A stretch of 64,000 bases of DNA from Brienomyrus brachyistius. Lineage: Eukaryota > Chordata > Actinopteri > Osteoglossiformes > Mormyridae. The stretch lies in the NCBI RefSeq assembly GCF_023856365.1, contig NC_064539.1:26129493-26193492 (forward strand). The letters are read 5' to 3'. The notes beneath the pieces are model-generated. The model made no database searches and had not been told where the DNA came from. It saw only the letters and a list, made by a program, of their open reading frames with translations. Shown here piece after piece: positions 12,960 through 25,040 of this stretch. Within the stretch, counting starts at the first letter, position 1; each line of letters begins with the position of its first letter. The position numbers and the translations under genes were made by a program.

Positions 12960-13330
12960 CACATCCATCCATCCATTTTCCAAACCACTTATCCTACTGG
13001 GTTGCGGGGGGTCCGGAGCCTATCCCGAAAGCAATGGACATGAGGCAGGGAACAACCCAGGATGGGGGGCCAGCCCATTGCAGGGCACACTCACACACCA
13101 TGCACTCTCACAGGCACACCTACGGGCAATTTAGCAAGTCCAATTAGCCTCAGCATGTTTTTGTACTGTGGGGGGAAACCGGAGTACCCGGAGGAAACCC
13201 CACGACGACATGGGGAGAACATGCAAACTCGGCACACATGTAACACAGGCGGAGACTCGAACCCGGGTCCCAGAGGTGTGAGGCCCGGGTTCGACCATCC
13301 ATGGCCCCCACACCATGCCGCCCCCACACA
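12960..13330 (+). repeat. Composite dispersed repeat: CATCCATCC-type LINE/SINE tail joined to an inverted SINE head
   Basis: It starts with CATCCATCCATCCATTTTCC, runs through GGGGTCCGGAGCCTATCCC and ACCGGAGTACCCGGAGGAAACCCC, and ends with a reversed tRNA-like head (GGCGGAGACTCGAACCCGGG, then CACACCATGCCGCCCC). The first part recurs at 34775-34925 and as a stub at about 27870. It is a very common repeat type in fish genomes. The exact family name is not asserted. Confidence 0.75.
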
Positions 13331-13987
13331 CAACGTATAAGATATAATCAACTCAGAAGTGCCATAGAATGCATGCTTGGGCTATAACTACAAATGTTCT
13401 CCCTTTTTCAGACTCCTCATCAGAAATCAAAAGGGCTATGTTACACTCAAAAGCTTGCAGTTTTACATTTCCAGTGTCTGTTCTCGGGCCTGTACACTGA
13501 AATATACAGCTGAGATATTTAGGCATTATGTAAAACAGGCAACAGGAATGCTTATGCATTGGCACATGGAATGCAGATTGCCCATATTCACATCCCCGCA
13601 CATCACAACAATGAGGCAACGCTAAGAGAAAGCAATGATGGCCCATTTCTCATCTCCAGCCTCTCCAGCCTTTGTTATGGTGCTGCGGCACTGACACATA
13701 ACATTTTTCCTGAAGTCGTGCAACTAGGACAGGGACACATGCAGACGAGCGCAGAGAAACACTCCCACAGGGCCTCTACATCCTGCTCCATTCAGAAATT
13801 CAGTGGTGAAAACACAAATGTAACCAGGTTACTACGGCGATGTGCTCCGATCATGTGACAAAGGAGAAAAAAGCAAATATGAAGCAGGAAGAGAAAAAGA
13901 GAACATGACATATTATGATAATACAAATACTGGCACTTCAGAGTTATGAGAGTTCAGTTTGCCGACACTGTAACTGGAATTCATATT

Positions 13988-14118
13988 TTATGATATTGTA
14001 CCGGAGGCGGCATGGTGGTGCAGTGGTTAGTACTGTAAGGGGCGGCATGGTGGTGCAGTGGTTAGTACTGTTGCCTCACACCTCTGGGACCTGGGTTTTG
14101 AGTCTCCGCCTGGGTCAC
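13988..14118 (+). repeat. SINE head with an internal tandem duplication
   Basis: The sequence GGCGGCATGGTGGTGCAGTGGTTAGTACTGT occurs twice in a row (about 14006 and 14041), followed by the usual CCTCACACCTCTGGGACCTGGGTT. It is the same family as the reversed head at about 13230-13325. The duplicated head suggests replication slippage or one SINE inserting next to another. Confidence 0.75.
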
Positions 14119-15178
14119 CTATCAAACTCAAAAGAAATTTAACCAATGGTTACTGAGGGATTTTGAAAATGTAGGTCTTAATTACGTAGGCAGAATGAAT
14201 TCTTTGCTAACATATGCAGTGTTAACTTTACAGATTCACAAACAGACATGTAAAATAATTAGTAATGTAAAATGCTTTGTATTAATTTGAAAGTCATAAT
14301 GTGTTTTTTTTTTTTCTTTGATCACCCTAATTCATGTTACCCAAACATGAGAATAGTATATTAATAGATTTTAATAGAGACCAATAATGTTCCTTCCTGT
14401 TTGTGGGAGTTTAGGTTGGAACAATGATGGAATGATGATCCATGGGGCTACCCTAAGACCAAAAACTGAATTCCACAGGAGGGGTCAAAACTGTCACTGA
14501 TGATCGCTGGGGAAAACTGAATCATCAGGGCCTAAGAAAGGTTGAATTTTTTTCAACTCCCGCAGGAAGAATGTCTCTCCCCCAGCATTACTCTCTACTG
14601 CTGCGGTCACTGGGCCAGATTGGATGGTGTGGAACATGGAGATGAGCTGGGGTTCCATTGAGCTCCTGTAAAACCATTCCAAGATGCTCTACCTGCCACT
14701 GCAACTGCTCCGCCTCGAAAACACTCTGGGAGTAGCTGCTCTAATTTGAACTCTTCTTGCTTACTCTACAGATGAAGTGACTCTGTCATTAGTTTCAGCC
14801 CTTCCATAGATTTAAGCAGGACCTCATTATCCGGATTCACTTCTCGATTCTCTCTGCATAACTCATTTCCGGTGGAAGGCTCTTGATCCTTTGCAGGCTA
14901 CTGTGTAGATTGGACACCATCCTGACTGATCGGAGCTTCTGAGTGGTCTCCCGCTGTATCCATCATCCACCTTCTCACTTCACGTGCAAGGTGGAGCTTG
15001 TGATGTGGATTGTGCTAAACTGTCCATCTTTTTAAACCCAGTAAGGTCGTAGTCGTTTAGATGTGGTGAGAGACATGACTGCCTCCTGACATGCACACTG
15101 GGTTCTACAAGTAACTGGGACATATAAATCTGCAGTGAGCTTGAATATGACTCAAAGGACCATAAAAAGAATTAATAT

Positions 15179-15679
15179 ACAGTACTGTGGAAAAGTAAAA
15201 GAAAATGATTTCTAAATGGTCTTTATATTGGCGTAAAGCTATGGTCTTATGCCTGTCAAAGTGTGTTAGCTTAGCCGTTTCAAACCCTCAGTTAAAATCA
15301 CCCCAGCATTTGCAGCACCCATCCAGTTCACCCATGTATTTTTGACCCAACCGCTAACACGCCTTGTATAGCTAATCAATATCTCATTGACTTTTTAAAA
15401 CTAATTAAGTTAATTAATTAAGTGAACTGAGGGTGAAATGCAACAAATGCACAGAATGGCTGAGGTGCCCCCTGAGGAGAGGTTTTGGGAACTGCAGCGG
15501 TGTTCATCTAGCCGTCCAACTAGATATCAGTAACTTCTTGAAGAACAGAAGAAAGTTTTACTAGTATTTATTGCGATACTCTTAATTTGCGTATGTTCTA
15601 ATATTAATATTGTTCTGAGTAAATGTGCATGTACTACCCAGACAAATAGCTTCAAACATTTATTTTGTGCAGTACTGTA
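15179..15679. mobile_element. Short non-autonomous DNA transposon (MITE), Tc1/mariner-like
   Basis: The ends are inverted copies of ACAGTACTGTG, at about 15179 and 15668-15679, enclosing about 500 bp without coding capacity. Ends of this type with TA target sites are known from fish Tc1/mariner-derived MITEs. The terminal match is short (about 11-13 bp), so the family call is tentative. Confidence 0.45.
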
Positions 15680-16489
15680 TGACTGAGGCTGCTCCAAATA
15701 AAGTTATGTGCTGGATCGAGGAAAACTAGCCCATCACAGGTAATCAGTCAGAACCACTGGTCCCAAGGTCAGGTTCAATGCCTTTAATGGGAAATAGCCA
15801 CTACAAGCACCATTCCTAAGCAGCTGGGCTTTGCACTCCTACACATAGGCATGATTGTAGGTGTGCTTTCCTGTAAAACAATAAACAATAGAAACATGAG
15901 TATACTAATGTAGCTGGAGCAATTATACGAAAAAAAGCTGTTTAACTATACTGAAATCGCAATGCCTAACTTGACCGCAAGGTGGCTCTCTGACATCACT
16001 ATATGTGCAACATCATAGTGACAAAACGGATGACTGTCCTTAAACAAAATTAAGATTTGCCATGAGGCAATTAAACAAACCAAGAACAATGCAAATCAGT
16101 GTTGCACCAAATATGGACCTAAACTTTATTTACAGAATTCAACATAGTAGGCAAGATGAACACCTGAACGGGTTAGGAAGCTGCAAAGGTTATTTTCGAA
16201 TATACCGATCAGACATGGAACTGAGTCACATATACACAAGTTGCAAGAAAGTCGCAAGCAAGTCGCAAGTCCTAACCATCAAGTTTCGAGTAATGTCTAA
16301 ACTCGTGCTTTTTAAAACTGAGCAACTAATAATTTAATTTGCTTTGTCTTTGGTTTACAACTGTTCCTAATTGTGTTTGTCTGCAATTTTAATTAAAAAT
16401 AATCAAAACAAACTCTGTTTTCCCTGCTGTACCAGAAGTGCACCAAACTGTAAACCCAAAATTGAGGTTTCGTGTAGGCCATTACCATT

Positions 16490-17023
16490 ACAGTTTTTTA
16501 CAATCGCTATGACAGTTTTTGCTATACATTTAACAAGTTTCCTAAACTCTTAACGCACCAACACACCTAAAACACACAATTGACAAAACGGTTAACTTCA
16601 TGCTCAAAATCACACGTTGTAAACTAAAACTCAAAACTAATTTTCAAAATACAATAATAAACTACCACAGTACACTACGTCTAGCAAAACACTGCAAACC
16701 TGTTTTAAATTCAAATACTTATTGAAAACACTAACACATGTTCTCTTCCACCAGAACATTTAGTCAATCATTACTATCATTTAGTCATCAAACACTATCA
16801 TCAGCTGAAATTACAGAAACTGCATTATTTTATGTGTCAGGTCTGCCCTTATATTTGAAGAATATATAAAAAAATGAATGACCATCTCAGAGTAGCTTTA
16901 TAAAATGTACAGTTTATGTAAAAAAAAATACAGACACAGAACTGCTGCAGTACAGACTTTTATTTGCATTCTAACTCCTCTCCCTCATCCTTGTCCCACT
17001 CCTCTCAATTGTCCTGGTACTCG

Positions 17024-17063
<40 letters not shown>

Positions 17064-18496
17064 TTCTTTCGCTCTATATTGTTCCTTTTCCACACAAGAT
17101 CAGCCCAAAGAGTCCTCTTTTAGAACATATGATCATGTGATTGGAAAAACCTCAACACCTGATTGTGGTTCCTAGATGGGAATCAGCTGTGATTTATATA
17201 TTTCCATAACTGCAATAAGCTGTTTCTAATTGGCAATGGAATAAAATACAGGGAATATATTTGTGTTTCAATTCACAATATGAACAGCTGTTCACTTTGA
17301 CTTTAGCCTATATAAATTATGTTTAGAACATGATGTTATCTGCTCTGAGATACAGTGTGAAAGCACTTGTAAATTTGACTGTAAAATTACGTTGTTTTGG
17401 TCTTGGTTGAGCTTGTGTGTAAAAAAAGTTCAAGCATTTTAAATTGGTGTTAACTATATACATTTTGCATCATAGCAACAAGAAATGTGTTACAGTTTTT
17501 TACAATCGCTATGACAGTTTTTGCTATACATTTAACAAGTTTCCTAAACTCTTAATTCACCAACACACCTAAAACACACAATTGACAAAACGGTTAACTT
17601 CATGCTCAAAATCACACGTTGTAAACTAAACCTCAAAACTAATTTTCAAAATACAATAATAAACTACCACAGTACACTATGTCTAGCAAAACACTGCAAA
17701 CCTGTTTTAAATTCAAATACTTATTGAAAACACTAACACATGTTCTCTTCCACCAGAACATTTAGTCAATCATTACTATCATTTAGTCATCAAACACTAT
17801 CATCAGCTGAAATGACAGAAACTGCATTATTTTATGTGTCAGGTCTGCCCTTATATTTGAAGAATATATAAAAAAATGAATGACCATCTCAGAGTAGCTT
17901 TATAAAATGTACAGTTTATGTAAAAAAAAATACAGACACAGAACTGCTGCAGTACAGACTTTTATTTGCATTCTAACTCCTCTCCCTCATCCTTGTCCCA
18001 CTCCTCTCAATTGTCCTGGTACTCGTCTTTCTTTCTTTCTTTCTTTCTTTTCTTTCGCTCTATATTGTTCCTTTTCCACACAAGATCAGCCCAAAGAGTC
18101 CTCTTTTAGAACATATGATCATGTGATTGGAAAAACCTCAACACCTGATTGTGGTTCCTAGATGGGAATCAGCTGTGATTTATATATTTCCATAACTGCA
18201 ATAAGCTGTTTCTAATTGGCAATGGAATAAAATACAGGGAATATATTTGTGTTTCAATTCACAATATGAACAACTGTTCGCTTTGACTTTAGCCTATATA
18301 AATTATGTTTAGAACATGATGTTATCTGTTCTGACATACAGTGTGAAAGCATTTGTAAATTTGACTGTAAAATTACATTGTTTTGGTCTTGGTTGAGCTT
18401 GTGTGTAAAAGAAGTTCAAGCATTTGAAATTGGCGTTAACTGTATGCATTTTGTATCATAGCAACAAGAAATGTGTTACAGTTTTTTACAATCGCT
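16490..18496. repeat. Tandem duplication of a ~1-kb unit (two copies plus the start of a third)
   Basis: Unit 1 is 16490-17491 and unit 2 is 17492-18477. A third start, ACAGTTTTTTACAATCGCT, is present at 18478-18496 and then stops. The two full units are nearly identical over about 1 kb. They differ mainly in the length of an internal TTTC microsatellite, about 17022-17064 in unit 1 and shorter at about 18026-18050 in unit 2. No protein is supported: the matching 72- and 84-codon frames exist only because the units are copies. The shared boundary is typical of direct-repeat (LTR-like) or unequal-crossover amplification of a transposon-derived segment. Confidence 0.9.
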
Positions 18497-18640
18497 TAAA
18501 TATAAATGTTAAATATAAATGTTAAATGTAAATATAAATGTTAAATGTAAATATAAATGTTAAATGCAAATATAAATATAAAACTTAAATATAAACATAA
18601 ATGTTAAATCTAAATGTAAATGTCTAAATGTAAGTCAGAT
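18496..18640. repeat. AT-rich tandem repeat, TAAATATAAATG-like
   Basis: Short units of TAAATATAAATGT, TAAATGTAAATATAAATG and variants repeat imperfectly directly after the truncated third start of the 1-kb repeat. Confidence 0.8.
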
Positions 18641-19713
18641 GAAAATCACTAAACACATCACATGAAAGATGCCACGTTCGCGTGTCAGTATTGACCAATA
18701 CGCGAACTAGCGACGCGTAAATGTGACCGATAACCACGATCCCCCTCCCGCCCCAAAATACATTCATAGCTTCCCGATGTCACAGTGGAAGGTGTACATG
18801 ATGTTGCTCCCGGCTGTGTAGCAATACCCCATGTAACGCAGCGCGAACAACTGCGAAAACTGCACGTTCCATGGCCCAAGAGGGTCCAGCTGCAGAAGAC
18901 TGTAGAGTGGAACTCCACAGGAAATATGTCAGCTCCACAGGAAACACGTGATCTTTAAGAACGTAAAGTGGGCTAATCTTTACGACGTAAAGTGGGGTTC
19001 CACAGGAAACACGCGATCTACACTGTGTTTGTACCAAGAGAGAGTCTGGACTAAGTCTTCGAACCTGAAGTAAGTTAAGCGAAGCGACAAACATATAAAA
19101 ATAATCTCGTGTGCACACAATATTTGAGTCTAACGTTATGTTGCTTGACGAGCTGTTTTAGCACTTGTTGTCATATAGAGCTGGCTTTCCATGAAAACGT
19201 TTAATGTTTACTTAAAAAAAAATGTTTTTTTGCTCGTTTTGCTGCAAAGTCTTATTAACCATCTGACAGTTACGTGTATTTAGTTAGAAGCCGTAGGCGC
19301 AGTAATCCTTACACTTTGTATTGTGTTTTCTGATATTACAGTTGCCGTTACATTAAAAGGAACGTTGTTTTATAAACAAAATTGTAAACATGGATCCCCG
19401 TTTAAAAGCGGCTTTGCTTTTTCAAGGTATGTTGCATCCGATTTCATGCGCAGTGAGTTTGTTGATTTTTACTACATATTTTAGATAATCTTTATAACAA
19501 ATTCTTTTAATAATTTCACCAGCATGACAAGTAGATAGTAATAAGCATTGTTTTTAATAAACATCGTTTGTTGATCTCTGTGGTTTGTCTCAGGTTTTCA
19601 GTTTATTTTAGAGGCTTTTAATATTTTACTTAGACCTTTTTCATATGCATGCTATCAGTATGGAATAAATTGCTTAAATATAATTTCATTCAGTTTCATT
19701 CATTTGCTTACAG

Positions 19714-22101
19714 ACAAAATTATACGGCGGTGCACACTACCATGCCGGGACAAGGTACATTGTCACCCGGACTTGGCTTCCTCCCTACAACTGTGAGCCA
19801 CTTCAATCCCTTCCTGTAAGTACAAATTTTCCTGGGTGACTATTATTTAGAACTAATATAAGAGTACTTCATGTAAAATATTGATCTCCATTTCAGAATG
19901 ATGCAGAGAGGAAGGACATTATTGTGTTCCCACTATGGACTCCTGGGCATTTTCAGCTTTGTGTATGTAGGAGCACATCAATACCATACAATACACTTAA
20001 CCGAATAAAAGCCCAAAAGTCTGAGGATGTTAGGATTTTAAGATTTTATTGTAATTGTGTCAGTTATATCTTGGTACAGCTTTAATTTACGCAGTTTAAG
20101 CCATGGGCAACTACTGTGAATCATTGACTGACTGTTATTGCAATGGCATTGCTTAACACCTTGAGTAACTGTCTCTTAGGTGATGAAGCCAGGTATAAAA
20201 GAAATGTTCTTTCTCGACTCATGATGTGCTAAGAAAAGGACATGATTTGGTGGCCACCAATATGTGTCACTCTTGAGGTCAATTTTCTGTTTATGTTAGT
20301 GTGCAGGAACCTGTTCAGTGTTCCAGGTTAAGTACATTTTAGATCACGTTCTGATCTATTTTGTGTTCAGCATGTCTTCAGTTTATTCAGTGAATTCACA
20401 TGCTTACTTGACAGACCTGTACTGTGGAGTACAGCCTTTTGATTAAAAGGTGATACATCAGATGTTAAATCAGATATTTAAATAATAGTATTAAAATACC
20501 TAGAAGATGAGTTCTGACAGTAGAATATGTTTATCTGATATAGTTACCAAATTATGTCATTAAGTTGTCGTTATAATTGGGCAGTGCAGTTCAGTCTGAA
20601 TAAATGTGTCAGCTAAATGCTGTAAATATTAAAATATGATGAAACAGAAATTACAGAACTTCTGTAGAGGTTGATCAAGACTAAGCATATGAATGTACTT
20701 TCGGGTCAGTCCATGCTAAATCAACCAGGGGCTCCATGGGCATCATTCCTGATTTTGATGAAAACTTGGTATTTAAAATTTGATCCTTATAGAGAACACT
20801 GAAAATTCCCCAAGTTTTATTGAAAAATTCTGATGCAGTCCAAAGTTATGGCCCTTTCAAATTTGGGTGCCACGCCCCTTTTTTGCACTCGCGAATCACT
20901 CATATAATTTGTAAGGGTATTCAGGAGACCATATCTTCACTTTTAAGCATGCTAGAGAGCTGAAAATTGCTCTCCTGGTGTACTGGTATATTTTCCCTGC
21001 TCTTTCAGAATCTGGCATTAAAATTAGCATTAACATTTTGCTAATTGTGTACAGGCTGTGTTTTTAAGCCTGTTTATAAAGAGCATGCTGTTGCAGCATT
21101 AACAGTTAACAGTTGTTAACAATTAATACTTTATTTGTACTAGCAGTAATTTCTGTATGTTATATCTTAAAATAACAGGAAGCTTGCAGAGAATATCAGT
21201 CCAGGGGAGTGGTCTGAAATGAATGGCTTTGAGTTGGAGGTATGTGATCATGTGTGTGATTATATAGAGATTTTCTAATACAGGTATATTGATGAAATGT
21301 GATTAAAGAGTGTTTTATCCCATTGTGATAATAAAGGGGTTTCCAAGCCAAGACTTTGAGGTTGACTGTGGCATCTACATGTTGATGGTAAGATTCGTCA
21401 TTCAGAAAAGTGTCAAGATGCTTTTGAGAATAAGTCATGAACATTGACATTTATTTTTTAATTGACAGTCTGCTTTATAGGTTGTTGCTGGATGCTCCCT
21501 TTTATTACACCATAGTAAGTAGCTCTTTTTAGAGAGCAATAAAGTATGTGTGCAAAGAAGTCACTAAATGACACTAAATTGATTTTTAATAGTTAGACAT
21601 GCCGAAATTGCGGAAATGGTGGTGCCTGCTGCTAATGGAAAACTTCGATCTCCGAAGGTCAGTGTGTGTGTGTATCTGTTAAGTTTGACTGAAAAATGAA
21701 ATTAAAGACACATTATTAATATCAGTATTTCTCCATTATAAGTTATGGGAAGGTATTTGCACACTGGACAAAGGAATCAGAGGCTGTGCTGAGAGGTGAA
21801 CATGCACCTGTATTCAGACTAAGAAAGCGCAAATCTGTGGAACTTAGCCTGGTCAGTGCACACTTTAAACCTTACTTTTAGCAGTAAATTGTTTTACTTC
21901 TGAAAAAGTGTTATAATAATGTTTCTTCCTATGCTTCTGACAGAAACCAGCAGAAGGGATGTGCTGGATGGAGACAACATAGAATCCAAGGAGCCATTCC
22001 TCTTTGGTTTTCAGGTCCAAGAGGACATGGAATTATTTTTACAGGCCTGTGTTGACCAGCGGGGCCTTCGGGTTAATGCTGTCTGTTATAAGAATGATTA
22101 A
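19714..22101 (+). pseudogene. ULP1/SENP-like cysteine protease (peptidase C48) gene inside the TIR element, probably degenerate
   Basis: Exon-like blocks with AG/GT borders lie at 19714-19815, 19897-19962, about 20180-20220, 21179-21239, 21337-21387, about 21470-21517, 21593-21657 and 21944-22101 (terminal, TAA, AATAAA at 22171). Together they spell the C48 core. The His motif is DIIVFPLWTPGHFQLC, the Asp motif is KEMFFLDS, and the Gln/Cys motif is GFPSQDFEVDCGIYML, followed by DMPKLRKWWCLLLME. All triad positions are present, with Phe where the family usually has Trp after the His. The enzyme family cleaves SUMO/NEDD8-type isopeptide bonds. Problems: a stop follows the Asp block, one junction has mismatched phase, and the ATG exon proposed at 19390 is out of phase with the next. 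Either it is a dying copy or my exon borders are imperfect. Confidence 0.6.
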
Positions 22102-22214
22102 ATTACTGGCACATGAGTGTGTTGATTGATTATTATTTTTTTATTTCATCCTGTTTGTTGTTGCCTTCTAAATAAATTTAACAGTTTATTAAATATAATT
22201 ATTACATGTCGATC

Positions 22215-22260
22215 ATCATTTATACAACTAGTGTATGTATGTGTGTATATATAATATATA

Positions 22261-22298
<38 letters not shown>

Positions 22299-22410
22299 CT
22301 ATATATATGTGTATGTTTATAACAGTTAAGATATCTTGACATATATAAACACATACTAGATCAGACCAGCTATATATATATATATATTTATGTGTATATA
22401 TATTATATAA
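22215..22410. repeat. TA/TATATG microsatellite cluster
   Basis: Runs of TATATA interspersed with ATGTGTATG lie in the 3' flank of the protease-like gene. A nearly repeated pair reads ATAACAGTTAAGATATCTTGACATA (about 22320) and ATAACACTTAAGATATCTTATGA (about 22442). Confidence 0.85.
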
Positions 22411-22485
22411 TATTGTTTTATATATACATTAGTGTATGTTTATAACACTTAAGATATCTTATGACTTCATATGTATATATACGCC

Positions 22486-22790
22486 CGGCTTGTCCGATCC
22501 TCGTGTGTGCCACGCCCCCTGATTATGCTTCCCTGATCTTGCCCAGCTGTGTCCGATTATATTCGCCCAGTCCTGTCTATTTCAGTCCATGTCTTGCCTT
22601 AGTTCATTGTCCGTCATTGATGTTACTGATGTTTGTTGATGTCAGTGCCTGCGTTTTGCCCCCTTTGGTCCTGCCCGTCAATAAATCCCCGTTTTTCCCC
22701 GTATTCCGCCTGCCTGCCTGCTTCCTGCCCACTCGCCTGCCCGTGCGATCACCCGCTTCACCTACGATCGCAACCACCGATCGTGACATA
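22486..22790 (+). repeat. Interspersed repeat, family shared with 43657-43965
   Basis: It begins near CCCGGCTTGTCCGATCCTCG, contains TGTGCCACGCCCCCTGATTA and AATAAATCCCCGTTTTTCCCC, and ends with an inverted ACGATCG motif (CGATCGTGACA). The copy at 43657-43965 has the same landmarks in the opposite orientation. It has the look of a non-autonomous retroelement 3' end or small LTR-like element, inserted here inside the TIR element. Confidence 0.7.
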
Positions 22791-23245
22791 CATATACACA
22801 TATATAACCTTTTCTATAATGAACAAAAACATGTGTTTATTCGCCAGAATTTTACAACTGACGTTCTACTGTAACAGAGTGGAGATCACGTGTTTCCTGT
22901 GGAGCTCCACTTTACGTCGTAAAGATTAGCCCCACTTTGCGTTCTTAAAGATCACGTGTTTCCTGTGGAGCTGACATATTTCCTGTGGAGCTCCACTCTA
23001 ATGTACACTACCTTGACAAAAAAAATTGCACACTTTAATATTTTGTAGAACTGCCTTTGTCTGTCCGACATCAACGTCATAAAAGAGGCGTGTTTCCGAC
23101 GGGAAGTGGCGTTTTTCGTGACGTTTCGTGACGTTTTCAGGAGGTCCGCTAGAGTATTTCTGTTTTGATCTGTCACTAAAATCAACACTTCAGTGTAGTA
23201 TACACTAGGAAGTGTTCTTCCCATTATACAGACTTGATTTCAGGC

Positions 23246-25040
<1,795 letters not shown>

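Larger units (their letters stand above)
18905..22998 (+). mobile_element. 4.1-kb TIR element with a spliced ULP1-like protease gene
   Basis: Inverted terminal repeats of about 124 bp (18905-19027 and 22875-22998) agree almost base for base. Each contains three copies of TCCACAGGAAA and two copies of an AAAGTGG motif, looking like repeated transposase-binding sites. Both outer ends are flanked by TA, fitting a TA target duplication, although two bases cannot prove it. Inside are the C48 protease-like exons (19714-22101), a TA microsatellite and a separate repeat insertion (22486-22790). No transposase was recognised, so the element is non-autonomous, decayed, or of a type I do not know. ULP1-type proteases are known in some eukaryotic DNA transposons, including KDZ/Zisupton and some Mutator-like elements. 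Zisupton makes a longer duplication, so the class stays open. Confidence 0.7.

Noticed and set aside
16905..18161. Two similar proteins starting MYSLCKKKYRHRT
   Set aside because: They arise because the 1-kb unit is duplicated; the frames end in the TTTC microsatellite and show no protein-like features.
18685..19118. Minus-strand open frames of 77 and 112 codons
   Set aside because: They lie across the left TIR and its flank, with no splice or homology support.
22461..22929. Pro/Cys-rich open frames of 137 and 98 codons
   Set aside because: They are read through the interspersed repeat and right TIR in one frame each, with no conserved domain.
18905..22998. Calling the TIR element a Zisupton/KDZ transposon outright
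   Set aside because: No KDZ transposase was seen, and the flanks fit a TA duplication rather than the longer duplication reported for Zisupton.
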